A DNA stretch of 64,000 bases. It comes from Collinsella sp944321445. Its GTDB lineage: Bacteria; Actinomycetota; Coriobacteriia; Coriobacteriales; Coriobacteriaceae. Where the stretch lies: the NCBI RefSeq assembly GCF_030371825.1, contig NZ_JAUDDM010000001.1; one strand, written 5' to 3'. Below the pieces are notes generated by a model. The model saw only the letters and a program-made list of their open reading frames with translations, was not told the DNA's origin and ran no database searches. Shown here one piece after another: positions 43,133 through 51,577 of this stretch (its first letter is position 1; each line of letters begins with the position of its first letter). Both the position numbers and the translations under genes were made by a program.

Positions 43133-44212
43133 TTAACGGGAGACGAGGTGGATGCGGCGGGCGTCGAAGTGCATGCGCAGGACGTCGCCTTCGTGGGGCA
43201 GCTCGGACTCGGGAACACCCACCTTGTTCACGCGCCACTGCAGGCGGCTCGGGGCATCGGCACGCGGCACGTCGAGCAGCACAAGGCGCTCGAAGCGCGA
43301 ATCGCTCACGCGTGCAACGTTCAGGTCATAGCTGTTGCGACCGCGCTCCCCTGCCGCACGGTCGCGGTCCACATGGAAGTAGCTTGCGCGAATCCCCAGG
43401 TACGCAACGTCATCGGGCACCTCGCGGCCGACGTCGAACGTCATGCCCCAATCGAGCGCGAGCACCGACGTGGGCCCCACTTTCTCAGCGGGACTCGTGT
43501 TCTTGCAGCCCGTCAGGCGCAAAGCGGCCAGCGTCGCGGGGCGCTCCATGAGCTCGGACACGCTGCCGATCTCCTCGATGCGCCCGTTGTGCATAACGGC
43601 GATGCGCTCGCACAGGCGGCACGCCTCGTCGATGTCGTGGCTCACGTAGAGCACGGTGCGGCCCACGACGGAAAACACGTCGAGCAGGTTTTGCTCGAGC
43701 GCGCTTTTGAGATAGGAGTCGAGCGCCGAAAACGGCTCATCGAACATGAGGATCCCCGGACGCGCCGCAAGCATGCGCGCAAGCGCCACGCGCTGCTGTT
43801 GGCCGCCCGACAGGCGTGCCGGATAACGGTCGGCGTATTCGCCCATGCCGAAGATGTTGAGAAAGCGCAGAGCGTCCTCGCGCTGACGCGTCGCGTCTTG
43901 CGTACGGTCCATACCTGCGCACACGTTATCGGCCACCGTCAGGTTGGGGAACAGCTGGTAGTTCTGGAACAGCAGGGCGCATTTGCGCTGCTGTGGCGTG
44001 AGGTTGACCCCAGCGTCTGAATCGAAGAACGTCACACCGTTCACCACGATGCGCCCCTCATCGGGCGTCTCCACGCCGGCGATGCAGCGCAGCGTGCAGC
44101 TCTTACCGCACCCCGAGGCGCCCAGCAGGCCGATGCGCTCCTCCCCCGCCTCGAGCGCGACGTCGAGCGTGAACCCGGGATAGCGCTTTGTGATATCGAG
44201 CGAAAGAGACAT
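43133..44212 (-). CDS. modC: molybdate ABC transporter ATP-binding protein
   Basis: The 359-residue ATPase has Walker A GASGCGKSCTLRCI, Q-loop LFQNYQLFPNLTV, signature RLSGGQQQRVALARM, Walker B ILMFDEPFSALD and H-loop YVSHDIDEACR. A C-terminal TOBE-like domain of about 120 residues follows (ASYFHVDRDR, then VLLDVPRADAPSRLQW), as in ModC. It begins three bases after the modB stop. It couples ATP hydrolysis to molybdate import and completes modABC. Confidence 0.92.
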   Translation of the reverse strand: MSLSLDITKRYPGFTLDVALEAGEERIGLLGASGCGKSCTLRCIAGVETPDEGRIVVNGVTFFDSDAGVNLTPQQRKCALLFQNYQLFPNLTVADNVCAGMDRTQDATRQREDALRFLNIFGMGEYADRYPARLSGGQQQRVALARMLAARPGILMFDEPFSALDSYLKSALEQNLLDVFSVVGRTVLYVSHDIDEACRLCERIAVMHNGRIEEIGSVSELMERPATLAALRLTGCKNTSPAEKVGPTSVLALDWGMTFDVGREVPDDVAYLGIRASYFHVDRDRAAGERGRNSYDLNVARVSDSRFERLVLLDVPRADAPSRLQWRVNKVGVPESELPHEGDVLRMHFDARRIHLVSR

Positions 44213-44215
44213 GAC

Positions 44216-45748
44216 CTAGCACCCCCGTCCAGCAGGCGAATCGTCACCCAGCAGCAGCTCCGCCAAAGCGGCACGGTCAATACGCAGCGCATCGCCACCG
44301 TGCTCCTCGAGCGAATCGGCATGCTGTGCGGCGCCGTCGGACATCTCTGCCATCGCCCGGCGCTCGCCGCGCGAAAGCCCACGTGCGCGATAACGCTGCG
44401 AGCGCGCGGTGTAGATGTTGATGAACAGGATGACGAGGAAGCTGAACGCAATCACCACGATCACCCAGAACAGCGCGACGTCGGTGTTACCGCTCATCCA
44501 CTGGAAATAGATGGCGATGGGAATGGTCTGCGTCTCACCCGCGTAGTTGCCGGCGAAAAACAGGGTGCAGCCGAACTCGCCCATGGCGCGCGCAAACGCG
44601 AGCACGGTGCCCGCGGCGATGCTCGGCCAGGCAAGCGGGAGCATGAGCCGGCGGAAGATCCGCCCCTCGGACCAGCCGAGGGTGCGGGCGGCGTCGAGCA
44701 TCTGGGCATCGAGCCCCTCGAACGCACCGAGCGCGGTGCGATACATAAGCGGGAACGACACCACGATGGCGCTGATCACCGCGGCGGGCCAGGTGAACAC
44801 GAGCGCGACGCCGTGGCTGATGAGCCAGCGCCCTACGCCGGTGGACTGGCCGAACAGCAGCAGCAGCAAAAAGCCGCAAACCGTGGGCGGCAGCACCATG
44901 GGGATGGTGAACACGGAGTCGAGCAGGCCCTTCAAGCGGCTCGAGGTGCCCATGGTCTTCCACGCTGCCACAAGACCCAGCACAAACGTCACAGCAAGCG
45001 CCACCGCACTTGTTTTGAGCGACACCCAAAACGGACGCATGTCGAGGTCGGTGAAGAACGAAGCAAGCTCATCTTGCCAGGTGGGAGCCGCCACCGTGGC
45101 GACCTCGTCGGCAGCCACGAGCTGCGCGTTATCGACCCACAGGGCACCGTCGCCCAAATCGAGCCCCGAAACCGCAGCCGCCTGCGACGGCGTTGAGCCC
45201 TGCGGTACTTCCGCGGGCTGCACGGAGGTGTAGACGCCCTCGCCCGCCTGCGCACGGAACACGTAGCGGTAGGAGCCCTCGAGCACCTCTCCCCCCGTCG
45301 TCACCGTCCAGGGTTTCTGCTCGTCTGCCAACAACGCGCCGCCGCGCGACGAGCTCTCGTCCAGCTGTTTGATCAGGACGATGAGCGCCTCGACATCGCT
45401 CACGTCATCCGCTCGGAAGCCTGCCGCCTCGGCGGCGTCCTCGTCGACATGCACCCAGATGCTCTCGGGCATGTTCACTACCACAACGGTGCTGCCGTCC
45501 GCCACCGGAAAGCGATAGCCCAGGTCGGTGCCGTCGACAGCGCGCTGGGCGCCCTTGTTGTAGCGCACAAAGCCGTTGAGGCCGAAACCCGCCCGTTCGT
45601 CCACGGCAGAATCCTCCTGAGTCTCAACGGAGGCATCGTCGGCCCAGGTGTACGCCGGCGCGCACGCAAGCGAGAGGAAGCACGCCAAGGCGAGCACAAG
45701 GGCCACGCACCTTGCGACCCCCCATCTCCATACCGCTCTTTCGGCCAC
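44216..45748 (-). CDS. modB: molybdate ABC transporter permease with large N-terminal extracytoplasmic region
   Basis: The C-terminal 270 residues are a typical ModB permease: helices from FWVSLKTSAVALAVTFVL onward, PMVLPPTVCGFLLLLLFG, and the EAA loop DAARTLGWSEGRIFRRLMLP. The protein has 510 residues, about twice the normal size, because a signal-anchor-like helix and about 190 non-membrane residues (FGLNGFVRYNKGAQRAVDG and on) precede it. This extra region is unlike the periplasmic ModA and I do not recognise it. The GTG at 45748 follows AAAGGTGA. It is between modA and modC. Confidence 0.9.
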   Translation of the reverse strand: MAERAVWRWGVARCVALVLALACFLSLACAPAYTWADDASVETQEDSAVDERAGFGLNGFVRYNKGAQRAVDGTDLGYRFPVADGSTVVVVNMPESIWVHVDEDAAEAAGFRADDVSDVEALIVLIKQLDESSSRGGALLADEQKPWTVTTGGEVLEGSYRYVFRAQAGEGVYTSVQPAEVPQGSTPSQAAAVSGLDLGDGALWVDNAQLVAADEVATVAAPTWQDELASFFTDLDMRPFWVSLKTSAVALAVTFVLGLVAAWKTMGTSSRLKGLLDSVFTIPMVLPPTVCGFLLLLLFGQSTGVGRWLISHGVALVFTWPAAVISAIVVSFPLMYRTALGAFEGLDAQMLDAARTLGWSEGRIFRRLMLPLAWPSIAAGTVLAFARAMGEFGCTLFFAGNYAGETQTIPIAIYFQWMSGNTDVALFWVIVVIAFSFLVILFINIYTARSQRYRARGLSRGERRAMAEMSDGAAQHADSLEEHGGDALRIDRAALAELLLGDDSPAGRGC

Positions 45749-45822
45749 TGCGATCACCTTTCGCCCTACCGACCCCAACGAACTTGGACCCGGCGCTCTG
45801 CTTGCCGCCCATTGTGACATAA

Positions 45823-45857
45823 CGGGCGGCCCGAGCCCCTTGAGCCCGAGCCGCCCG
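45823..45857. other. hairpin between modA and modB
   Basis: CGGGCGG-CCGAGCCC and complementary arms form a GC-rich stem without T-run, 32 bases after the modA stop. It could reduce modBC transcription or protect modA mRNA. Confidence 0.55.
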
Positions 45858-45889
45858 CGACAAGTTCGTACCCGGCACCTTCCGGTCGG

Positions 45890-46765
45890 CTACGCCAGCT
45901 CGAAACCGTACTCCGCCCAGATGGCGAGCGCATCCTCGTCGGTCATGCAGAAGTCCAGGAAGTCGGCGGCAACCTCGGCGTTCTTAGAGGTAGCGGACAC
46001 AGCGCCGGGGTACACGATCGGCTTGTGCGAGTCGTCCGGGCAGGTGTAGGCGACCTCGATGCCGCCATAGCGGTACACGTCGGAGGTGTAGACGAACCCG
46101 ATGGCGCAGTCGCCGGTCGACACGTACTGCGCGGCCGTGCCCACCTTGTCGGCCAGGCTCACCTTGTCGGCGATCTCGGGCGCGTACTCGCCGCCCTCGC
46201 CGTCGGCGTTGGTGTAGAGGCCCACGCTCGCGAGCGACTGGTTGGCGTACTTGCCCGCGGGCACGGCGCCCGGCTCGCCGATGGCGATGTTGCCCTCGAC
46301 GTTCGCCACGTCCTCGAGCGAGTCGATCTGGACGTCAGAACCCTCGCCGCGCACAATGACGAGGTCGTTCACGAACATGTCTTGACGGGTGGACTCGTCG
46401 ACGAGCTCACCCTCGACGGCATCGTCCATGGTGCCGACGGAAGCGGTGATGAGGATGTCGACCGGGGCGCCCCCGCGCATCTGCTCCACAAGGTCGCCCG
46501 ACCCTTTGTACTGCGTGTCGGCAAACGTGACGCCCGTCGCCTCGGTATAGAGCGCCTCTACCTCGGGCATGGCCTTCTCGAGCGAGTTTGCGGCGAAGAT
46601 CTGCAGCTCGACGGTTTCTTCAGCGGCAGCATCATCAGCGGACGCGGAGCCCTCCACCTGGCCCCCGTTGACCCCGCAACCTGTCAGCGCCAGAGCAAAC
46701 ACCGACGAGCAGCCAAGCAGCGCGAACGCACGACGCGAAATCTTATTCCTCTTCATAGATGACAT
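45890..46765 (-). CDS. modA: molybdate-binding lipoprotein
   Basis: The 291-residue protein has a lipoprotein signal (ALLGCSSVFALALTGCG; Cys in LALTGC) and a periplasmic-binding fold of the ModA type: LQIFAANSLEKAMPEVEALY, QYKGSGDLVEQMRGGAPVDI, VIVRGEGSD, NIAIGEPGAVPAGKYANQSL and CAIGFVYTSDVYRYGG. It captures molybdate or tungstate outside the membrane. The ATG at 46765 gives the best spacing from GAGGG; two ATGs within 12 bases are alternatives. It heads the modABC operon, and two operator copies lie upstream. Confidence 0.93.
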   Translation of the reverse strand: MSSMKRNKISRRAFALLGCSSVFALALTGCGVNGGQVEGSASADDAAAEETVELQIFAANSLEKAMPEVEALYTEATGVTFADTQYKGSGDLVEQMRGGAPVDILITASVGTMDDAVEGELVDESTRQDMFVNDLVIVRGEGSDVQIDSLEDVANVEGNIAIGEPGAVPAGKYANQSLASVGLYTNADGEGGEYAPEIADKVSLADKVGTAAQYVSTGDCAIGFVYTSDVYRYGGIEVAYTCPDDSHKPIVYPGAVSATSKNAEVAADFLDFCMTDEDALAIWAEYGFELA

Positions 46766-46821
46766 CATTCCCTCACCGCATCTATAGACAGCACCCTTTT
46801 GGCACTCGTCGCTGTTCCCTC

Positions 46822-46874
46822 ATTATACTCATTTAAGAATAGTATTGCGGCATCTTTATGCTCAGTTGAGAATA
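46822..46874. promoter_or_regulatory. modA promoter with two dyad operators
   Basis: TATACTCATTTAAGAATA (46824-46841) and TATGCTCAGTTGAGAATA (46857-46874) fit TATnCTnAnnTnAGnATA, a dyad. Their centres are 33 bp apart, three helical turns. A consensus TATAAT -10 (46822-46827, minus strand) overlaps the first site, as expected for repression. Confidence 0.75.
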
Positions 46875-46929
46875 TTTATGAGGACGAAACTGCACGACGC
46901 AGCTCGTGCTCCCGCAGACCTCGCGACAA

Positions 46930-47018
46930 TTCGAGGATTCTGCAGGATTGATTCAGCGTTTTCCCAGATAAAGCGTTTACCAGTGGGACAGAATCCGCGG
47001 AATCTGCGTCTGCCGTCG
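46930..47018. repeat. CAGATTCC-palindrome element, diverged copy 2
   Basis: It contains ATTCAGCGTTTTCCCAGATA and ends with CAGAATCCGCGGAATCTG, matching the plan of 2412-2495. It lies 42 bases after the mogA stop. Confidence 0.6.
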
Positions 47019-47059
47019 TGCACGACCAGACGGACCAGTCACAGCGCACGACGGCAGCC

Positions 47060-47533
47060 TCAGTGCCCGCCACCCGCCGTCATCTTCACGGTGTGCTCGA
47101 ACTGGTCGGCGATGCCCTCCCAACATTCGCGCGCTGCCTTGGTGGAGCCGGGGAAATTCACCACGAGCGTGCCGCCGCGCTGCATGCACACCGCGCGCGA
47201 GAGCATGGCGCGCCTCGTCTTGGTCATGGAATAGGCGCGCATGGCCTCGGCGATGCCGGGCACGTCGCGGTCACAGACGGCGCGCGTCGCCTCAGGCGTC
47301 ACATCGCGCAGCGAAAGCCCGGTGCCGCCGCAGGTGATGACGATGTTGGCACCGCGCGCGTCGGCGGCCCTCACGATGGCAGCAGAGATCTCGTCGACTT
47401 CGTCGCGAACCACTTCGTGGGACGCGACCGTCCAACCTGCCTCGCAAATGAGCCCCTCGAGTGCAGCGCCCGCCTCGTCGGCGGAAATGTCGCGCGTGTC
47501 CGAGCACGTCACGATCGCGATCTTGATATCCAT
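47060..47533 (-). CDS. mogA: molybdopterin adenylyltransferase (MogA/MoaB family)
   Basis: The 157-residue protein activates molybdopterin by adenylation so that molybdate can be inserted. Signatures: IAIVTCSDTRD at the start, ANIVITCGGTGLSLRDVTPE near residues 62-81, and GTLVVNFPGSTKAARECW near residue 125. It lies 45 bases downstream of moeA on the same strand and they are probably cotranscribed. Confidence 0.95.
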   Translation of the reverse strand: MDIKIAIVTCSDTRDISADEAGAALEGLICEAGWTVASHEVVRDEVDEISAAIVRAADARGANIVITCGGTGLSLRDVTPEATRAVCDRDVPGIAEAMRAYSMTKTRRAMLSRAVCMQRGGTLVVNFPGSTKAARECWEGIADQFEHTVKMTAGGGH

Positions 47534-47578
47534 GCGGCAACCTTCCCTATAAGACCCCGCGGTACAGCGGACGGTTTT

Positions 47579-48838
47579 CTACAGCACTGTTCCCTCGTCG
47601 ATATCGATGCGCACGCAGGGCACCTCGTCGCCTGACGCGTAGCCCTTCATGCCCTCGGGCACCATGAGCAGACAGTTCGCATGGTGAAGCGTGCCCAGCA
47701 GCGCCGAGTTCTGCGAATGGACCTCACGCACGGCAAGCTCGCCGGTCAACGGGTCGCGCCCCACGCGCGCACGGTTGTAGAAGCGGCGCTCCTGGCGCTT
47801 GGGCACATCGTGCTCCACGCGCGCGTACTGCACAGGACGCGTGAGCTCGCGATAGCCGCGCATCTTGCGCAGTGCCGGTCGTGCGAGCATCTCGAAGCCC
47901 ACGTAGGCGGCCGCCGGGTTGCCGGAAAGGCCCAGGAAGGGAACGCCGCGCAGCATACCGAACGTGATGGCCTTACCCGGGCGCAGCGAGATGCGGTCGA
48001 ACAGGACCTCGCCCTCGCGGTGCACAAGGGCGGTCACGTAGTCGTAGTCGCCCGCAGACGCGCCGCCGCTCGTGATAACGAAGTCGCAGCTCGCAGCCGC
48101 CTTGAGCACAAGGGCGCAGATGGCCTCCTCATCGTCGGGCGCGATGCCGAAGAACTGCGGATCCGCACCTGCCGCGAGCACCGACGCCATGAGGGCCGAT
48201 GCGTTCGCATCGCGAATCTGGCCGCGCTGGGGTACAGCATCGGGCGGCACGATCTCGGTCCCCAGCGAGATGACGCCTACGCGCGGCGCGCGGCGCACAA
48301 ACACCTCGCTGCACCCCGCGGATGCAAGCAGCCCTGCGCCGGCAGCGGTCACGACCTCGCCCGCATGCATGACCGCCTCGCCCGCATGCGCCTCCAAACC
48401 AGCTTCGCGCACGTTGTCGCCCACGGGCGCCGGAGCGCGAAACACGGCGCGGGAGCCTTCGTTCCCATCGCCATCGAGCACCTCGACCACCTCGTACTTC
48501 ACCACGGCGTCCGCGCCCTCGGGCATGGGCGCACCCGTCATGATGCGCACCGCCTCGCCGGAGCCGACAGCGCCCTCGAACACGTGACCCGCGGCCTCGT
48601 GGCCCACCACCGCAAGCGTCACGGGAGCGGCGGGCGTGGCAGCAGCAAGGTCGGCGCTGCGCACCGCGTATCCGTCCATGGCGCTGTTCGCAAAGGGAGA
48701 AAGGTCGATATCAGTCACGGCATCCTGGGCAAGCGGCAAACCGAGCGCCTGCCAGCACGCCACCGCGACCGGCTCGAGCCCCCTCACGTGATCAAGCACG
48801 ATCGTCTGCGCCCGCTCCAGCGCAATCATCTGCTCCAT
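47579..48838 (-). CDS. moeA: molybdopterin molybdenumtransferase
   Basis: The 419-residue enzyme inserts molybdate into adenylated molybdopterin. Motifs: SPFANSAMDGYAVRSADL near residue 50, VRIMTGAPMPEGADAVVKYE, GVISLGTEIVPPD, FVITSGGASAGDYDYV and FLGLSGNPAAAYVGFEML. GGGGGAG precedes the ATG at 48838. An operator copy overlaps its -10 region (48887-48904), so it probably belongs to the same regulon as modABC. Confidence 0.95.
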   Translation of the reverse strand: MEQMIALERAQTIVLDHVRGLEPVAVACWQALGLPLAQDAVTDIDLSPFANSAMDGYAVRSADLAAATPAAPVTLAVVGHEAAGHVFEGAVGSGEAVRIMTGAPMPEGADAVVKYEVVEVLDGDGNEGSRAVFRAPAPVGDNVREAGLEAHAGEAVMHAGEVVTAAGAGLLASAGCSEVFVRRAPRVGVISLGTEIVPPDAVPQRGQIRDANASALMASVLAAGADPQFFGIAPDDEEAICALVLKAAASCDFVITSGGASAGDYDYVTALVHREGEVLFDRISLRPGKAITFGMLRGVPFLGLSGNPAAAYVGFEMLARPALRKMRGYRELTRPVQYARVEHDVPKRQERRFYNRARVGRDPLTGELAVREVHSQNSALLGTLHHANCLLMVPEGMKGYASGDEVPCVRIDIDEGTVL

Positions 48839-48886
48839 GGCGATACTCCCCCTATCGCTCCGCGTGCGCGGAATCTCCCCTGGTTC

Positions 48887-48904
48887 TATTCTGTAATAAG
48901 TATA
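48887..48904 (-). promoter_or_regulatory. dyad operator at the moeA promoter
   Basis: On the minus strand TATACTTATTACAGAATA fits the modA operator pattern. TATACT at its left end is also the best -10 candidate, 49 bases before the ATG. Confidence 0.7.
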
Positions 48905-49012
48905 AACGTTGGCCGCCGAAACCGCCCGCATTATCGGTAATCCCGCGCCTCCCGCCAGCGTAGCCTGGAGTCCATGGCCGGCCGTCGTAACGCGCACGTC
49001 ATATGCAACACG

Positions 49013-49018
49013 TATAAT
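49013..49018 (+). promoter_or_regulatory. -10 box of the CLC-lipid kinase operon
   Basis: A consensus TATAAT lies 42 bases before the ATG; a convincing -35 is not seen. Confidence 0.6.
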
Positions 49019-49059
49019 GCTCGCGTACACACCCAACCGATACGCGCCGAGGAGCACTC

Positions 49060-50484
49060 ATGCCCATGCTTTCGCGAGAAACCCTCCAAAAGGTCCGCCG
49101 CCACGGCTCGGGATTTGTGGGCACCCTCGGCATGGAGCTTGTCCACACCGAGCGCATGCTCGCCAACGACGCTGTCCGCGACCTGGGAAACATGCGCGCA
49201 AGCCTGCGAACATTCGCGCTCACGCTCGTGGTGAGCGTGCTCATGGGAGCGGCAGCCTGGGCGTTTCTCACCTCGCTCAACCTGGTGACGGCTGCTCGCG
49301 AGGCGCACGTGTGGCTGTTCGCCTTGCTGCCGGTCGTGAGCGTCGCCACCGCATGGGTCTACCGCAACCACGGTCTGCGCGCCGCGCGCGGCAACAACCT
49401 CGTCATCGACAGCTCCGAGACGGGTACACCCATCCACGCGCGCATGGCCGTCCTCACCTTCGTGTGCTCGGTCGCCACGCACCTGGCGGGCGGGTCAGCC
49501 GGCCGCGAGGGCACCGCGGTGCAGATCGGCGGCACCATCGCGAGCAACGTCGCAGGCATCTTCCATCTGGGCGGGCGCGACCGGCAAGACCTCATGCTCG
49601 CCGGCATCTCCGCTGCCTTCGGGGGCGTGTTTGGCACGCCGCTCGCCGGCGCGTTCTTCGGCATGGAGATGTGCACCATCGGCAAGCTCAACTACAGCGC
49701 CGGGCTGTATTGCCTCGTGGCCTCGTTCACGGGCGACCTCGTCGCGCGCGGTTTGGGTATCGCGCACACCAGAAACGTTATCGAAAGCGTGCCGGCAATG
49801 GAGCCGGCGACCGTCGCGCTCGCCGTTGCCGCTGCGGTGGCGTTCGGGCTTGTGGCACGCTTTTTCTCCCTTGCGATCCGAACCGTCAAGCGCTTCTATG
49901 CCGCCCGCTTCACCAACTACCTGGTCGCCGCCGTCGTGGGGTCGCTCGTGCTGCTGGCGGTCTACGTGGGGCTCGGCGCATACGCGTACGGCGGCCTCTC
50001 AGAGTGGCTGGTGGGTGCCGGATTCGAAGGAAAGACCGGGCCGGTCGACGTGATCATGAAGCTCGCGTGCACCGCGCTCACGCTCGGCGCCGGCTATCAG
50101 GGCGGCGAAGTGACACCGCTGTTTGGCATCGGCGCCGCACTGGGAGGATGGTTCGGCCAGCTCGCCGGCGTAGAGCCCAGCTTCATGGCAGCGCTCGGCA
50201 TGATCGGCGTGTTCGGCGCGGCCCTGAATGTCCCGGTCACCACCATCATGCTCTCCATCGACATGTTCGGCGGACAAGCCGCCGGCTACTTCGTCATCGT
50301 CGCGTTCATCAGCTACCTCGTCGCGGGGCATCGCGGAGTGTACCCCGCCCAGCGTATCGTGACGCCTAAGCGCCGCTCACTTGGCGCCGACCAGGGAACG
50401 ACGGTGGAGACCGCAATCGAGCAGCACCGTACGTCGGCGAGTGCATCCGAGGCGGAAGTTTCCGCGGAGGATGATCGTCTGTGA
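49060..50484 (+). CDS. CLC-family anion/proton antiporter, fluoride type
   Basis: The 474-residue membrane protein has the CLC fold with GGSAGREGTAVQIGGTIASN as the second selectivity motif, including the gating Glu in GREG. Where chloride CLCs have GSGIP, this protein has ARGNNLVIDSS, which is the GNNL motif of the fluoride-specific branch (CLC-F). It probably expels fluoride in exchange for protons. About 60 extra hydrophilic residues at the C terminus (RRSLGADQG and on) are unusual. GAGGAG precedes the ATG. The next gene overlaps its stop. No fluoride riboswitch is recognised upstream. Confidence 0.88.
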   Translation: MPMLSRETLQKVRRHGSGFVGTLGMELVHTERMLANDAVRDLGNMRASLRTFALTLVVSVLMGAAAWAFLTSLNLVTAAREAHVWLFALLPVVSVATAWVYRNHGLRAARGNNLVIDSSETGTPIHARMAVLTFVCSVATHLAGGSAGREGTAVQIGGTIASNVAGIFHLGGRDRQDLMLAGISAAFGGVFGTPLAGAFFGMEMCTIGKLNYSAGLYCLVASFTGDLVARGLGIAHTRNVIESVPAMEPATVALAVAAAVAFGLVARFFSLAIRTVKRFYAARFTNYLVAAVVGSLVLLAVYVGLGAYAYGGLSEWLVGAGFEGKTGPVDVIMKLACTALTLGAGYQGGEVTPLFGIGAALGGWFGQLAGVEPSFMAALGMIGVFGAALNVPVTTIMLSIDMFGGQAAGYFVIVAFISYLVAGHRGVYPAQRIVTPKRRSLGADQGTTVETAIEQHRTSASASEAEVSAEDDRL

Positions 50485-51440
50485 GCGCATTCAGGGGCAA
50501 GACCCTCATCATCGTGAACCCAGCCGCACAGTCGGGAGCAGCCGCTCACGTCGGCGAGCGCTTGCAGCGGTTTTTAGGACTTTACCTGCGCGACCAGGGC
50601 ACGTTTGAGCTCGTGCGCACCGAGAGGCCGCGTCAGGCGATCAACATCGCCGCAGGTGCCGCGGACTTTGAGACCGTGCTCGCCGTGGGCGGCGACGGCA
50701 TCGTCCACGAGGTTGCAAACGGCCTGATGCGCATTCCCGCCGTCGACCGCCCCGCGCTGGGGGTCGTGCCCGTGGGGTCGGGAAACGATTACGCGCGCAC
50801 CCTAGGCATGCCCGAGGTCGCGCGCGACGACGACTTGGCGGTGTTGCTTTCTTGCGAACGGCACGCCTTGGACGTGGGCGTGCTCGATCTTACGAGCGCA
50901 GGTGGCAGCGTCCGACGCGAACATTTTGTCCAAACGTTCTCGTTTGGCCTCGATGCCGCCATCGCGTTGGGAACGTTTGATTTGCGCAAGCGCACGGGAC
51001 TCGCAGGCGACCCGCTTTACCTGCTGAGCGGCCTGCGCGTCATCGCTCTCGACTACCGCGACTTCCCGGCCTCTGTTGCCTTTGACGGTGCCCCGACAGA
51101 GCGCATGTGCCCGCTCACCTTCGCCGTGCAAATCGGCCCCACCTACGGGTCCGGCTTCAAAATCTGCCCTGACGCCGACCCTGTGGATGGCATGTTCGAT
51201 ATCTGCTACGTGTCTGGACCGATGCTCCGCCTATTCGCCCCCTCCCTGCTCATGGCGGCAAAAACCGGCCGCCACGTACACAACCGCCGTGCCCACTTAA
51301 AGCGCGTGCGCTCCGTCTCCCTCTCCTTCGAGGAACCAGGCGTCTACCCTGCGCAGGCCGACGGAGAACGAATTGAGGCGAGCCACGTCACGGCGCGCAT
51401 CGTGCCCCAGGCGCTTACCGTACTCGCGCCGTCGCTGTAG
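50481..51440 (+). CDS. diacylglycerol/lipid kinase family protein
   Basis: The 319-residue protein has the DAGK catalytic domain: IIVNPAAQSGAAAHVGERL, LAVGGDGIVHEVANGLMRIP with the GGDG motif and VVPVGSGNDYARTLG. The C-terminal beta domain (RRAHLKRVRSVSLSFEEPG, then PAQADGERIEA) is typical of YegS/DgkB. It phosphorylates a lipid such as diacylglycerol using ATP. The GTG start overlaps the CLC stop (GTGA), so translation is coupled; no functional link to fluoride export is known. Confidence 0.92.
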   Translation: MSAFRGKTLIIVNPAAQSGAAAHVGERLQRFLGLYLRDQGTFELVRTERPRQAINIAAGAADFETVLAVGGDGIVHEVANGLMRIPAVDRPALGVVPVGSGNDYARTLGMPEVARDDDLAVLLSCERHALDVGVLDLTSAGGSVRREHFVQTFSFGLDAAIALGTFDLRKRTGLAGDPLYLLSGLRVIALDYRDFPASVAFDGAPTERMCPLTFAVQIGPTYGSGFKICPDADPVDGMFDICYVSGPMLRLFAPSLLMAAKTGRHVHNRRAHLKRVRSVSLSFEEPGVYPAQADGERIEASHVTARIVPQALTVLAPSL

Positions 51441-51577
51441 GAGCATCTGGCGGTAACGGCACGCCTGCCCTCTTGATTCGTCGCCTATTTCGGCATCGGA
51501 CGCATAATCCCCGTAAGATTCGTACCCGCGGCCGCTGAAACGGCACTGTCCACGGCCACAGAACAGGAGCGCTGACC

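Noticed and set aside
42884..44020. Plus-strand frame through the 43066 repeat and opposite modC
   Set aside because: Translates an inverted repeat and the antisense of modC.
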